From the NCBI GenBank assembly GCA_902799905.1, contig CADCCB010000030.1:1-57335 (forward strand): 57,335 nucleotides of DNA, given 5' to 3'. The notes under the pieces are model-generated. The model had not been told where the DNA came from, did no database searches, and saw only the letters and a list, made by a program, of their open reading frames with translations. Shown here one piece after another: positions 56,416-57,335 of this stretch; positions within the stretch are counted from its first letter, which is position 1, and each line of letters opens with the position of its first letter. The DNA comes from an uncultured Prevotellaceae bacterium (GTDB taxonomy: Bacteria > Bacteroidota > Bacteroidia > Bacteroidales > Bacteroidaceae). A program made the position numbers and the translations under genes.

Positions 56416-57335
56416 ATGAGAAAAAAGACTAAGAACAGGCACGGAGGCTTCGGACTGCAAGTGCTATTGCTCATGCTCGTGATGCTCGTTGGAGGAATCA
56501 CGAACATACAGGCGCAAGCGTACATTACCGACGTGATGATCCTCGGTGTTAGCGGCGGACTTAATGCGAAAAACCTGAGGAACGAGTACACCAACAATGG
56601 GTGGACCGTCGTCGAGCAAGACCTCAGCGAAGCTACTGGCGGCTGGTACATCCACATAGCCTACAAGACCAGTAGCACTGCCAATCCCTATTCGGGCTAC
56701 ATTACCGACATCTGCGCGTCGACTAAAAATGTGGAATCTTTTACCTCTGACGGGCGCACCTACTACAAAGCGCCGAACAACAGCATCAGCGGGTTCGACG
56801 GCAACATCAACAAAGGTACTGGTGCAGGCACCCCAAATTTCTGGCTTTATTTCACCCGCGACCGCAAGAACCTTAGTGATTACGGCGGTAGCAAGCGCGT
56901 GATAACCCGCCTGACTACAACAACGAACACCAACGGCACTACCGATGACGGTGACAATTCTTCTGACGCCGTCTCTTGGCGCAACAGTTCGTACAGTGGC
57001 TACTTTGACACGAACAAAGGAACGGGATGCCAATACATCTTCATCCATCAGCACTTCGCCACGCAGAAGGCGAAGTGGGACAGGGAACCCACCTACGCCT
57101 CGAACCTTACCTACAACGGCAATAGTCAGAGGCTGATAACCTATGATCCAATCAGCGATAACGTCGGTTACACGGTGTTCAGGGTGAATGACGGCAGTTG
57201 GTCGGGCGTTGTGCCCACGGCCACGAACGTAGGCCGCTATAAGGTGGACTCTCGTCTTAATGGCACATACTCGGGCAACACCTTTGCCGACAACAGTAAT
57301 GTCATCAGCAAGACGGTGACCATCAACCCGCCCAT
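56416..57335 (+). CDS. secreted protein with MABP-like beta-prism domain (partial, runs off the window)
   Basis: At least 306 aa. Signal peptide with long basic start (MRKKTKNRHGGFGLQVLLLM), cleaved near IQAQA. The first domain (about 34-215) reads AYITDVMILGVSGG, NNGWTVVEQDLSEATGGWYI, IAYKTSS, ITDICAS, resembling the repeats of MABP beta-prism domains seen in bacterial adhesin-like proteins. From about residue 225 a second domain starts with ASNLTYNGNSQRLITYDP and GYTVFRVNDGSWS, like MBG-type Ig repeats that often occur in tandem. Expected surface or extracellular location. The C-terminus, possibly with a sorting domain, is outside the window. Confidence 0.65.
   Translation, partial: MRKKTKNRHGGFGLQVLLLMLVMLVGGITNIQAQAYITDVMILGVSGGLNAKNLRNEYTNNGWTVVEQDLSEATGGWYIHIAYKTSSTANPYSGYITDICASTKNVESFTSDGRTYYKAPNNSISGFDGNINKGTGAGTPNFWLYFTRDRKNLSDYGGSKRVITRLTTTTNTNGTTDDGDNSSDAVSWRNSSYSGYFDTNKGTGCQYIFIHQHFATQKAKWDREPTYASNLTYNGNSQRLITYDPISDNVGYTVFRVNDGSWSGVVPTATNVGRYKVDSRLNGTYSGNTFADNSNVISKTVTINPP

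Overview
The window looks like chromosome from a Bacteroidales bacterium, most likely Prevotella or a close relative. Evidence: many promoters fit the Bacteroidetes sigma-ABfr pattern (TTTG or TTGG, 19-20 nt, TAnnTTTG); lineage-typical genes are present (serine palmitoyltransferase, eukaryote-type GT3 glycogen synthase with a DUF3417 alpha-glucan phosphorylase, DUF5103, DUF2027-Smr, propeller/Y_Y_Y sensors, a Cys-rich FeoB-associated-type protein, a probable 'smalltalk' peptide remnant). No rRNA, CRISPR array or intact transposase was seen. All family assignments come from reading motifs; no database search was run.

Region 1 (1-19.75 kb, minus strand). A partial pyruvate:ferredoxin oxidoreductase and an AAA ATPase are followed by the most striking locus: six tightly coupled genes in transcription order. 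They are a response regulator-PP2C phosphatase, a membrane-anchored coiled-coil/propeller protein, a propeller sensor kinase whose H-box lacks the phospho-accepting His, a soluble histidine kinase with an intact H-box, a TonB-dependent receptor with a TPR-like N-terminal domain, and a two-module NRPS (A-T-C-A-T-TE) whose thioesterase has a Cys nucleophile motif. Junctions are 4-nt overlaps or 2-3 nt gaps. A membrane pyrophosphatase lies just upstream, with the only recognisable promoter. This is a candidate undescribed sense/uptake/peptide-synthesis system.

Region 2 (19.8-38.6 kb). Mostly housekeeping: ATP-grasp-like protein plus GH43 enzyme, glycogen synthase and phosphorylase, tRNA-Cys, lipid kinase divergent from serine palmitoyltransferase, tRNA-Pro, a one-component propeller-AraC regulator, DUF5103 protein, DUF2027-Smr protein with NAD synthetase, and an XRE regulator.

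Region 3 (38.7-39.9 kb, plus scattered copies). A gene-free stretch is built of compound palindromes whose arms are made of short tandem words, nested within each other. Related copies sit at 19.8 and 20.15 kb in the opposite orientation. Other palindromes of the same style occur at 27.9, 30.8 and 55.9 kb.

Region 4 (39.9-52.4 kb, plus strand). A defence operon apparently driven by one strong promoter: hsdR, hsdM, DUF1016 nuclease, hsdS, AbiH-like, GIY-YIG protein, then an unrecognised 504-aa protein overlapping a PLD-family 792-aa protein.

Region 5 (52.4-57.3 kb). Decayed DNA with a 65-bp direct repeat flanking an AAA/DUF4143 ATPase and a PIN-domain toxin-antitoxin pair, a fragment resembling a type III Mod N-terminus, and the start of a secreted protein preceded by a short leader ORF.
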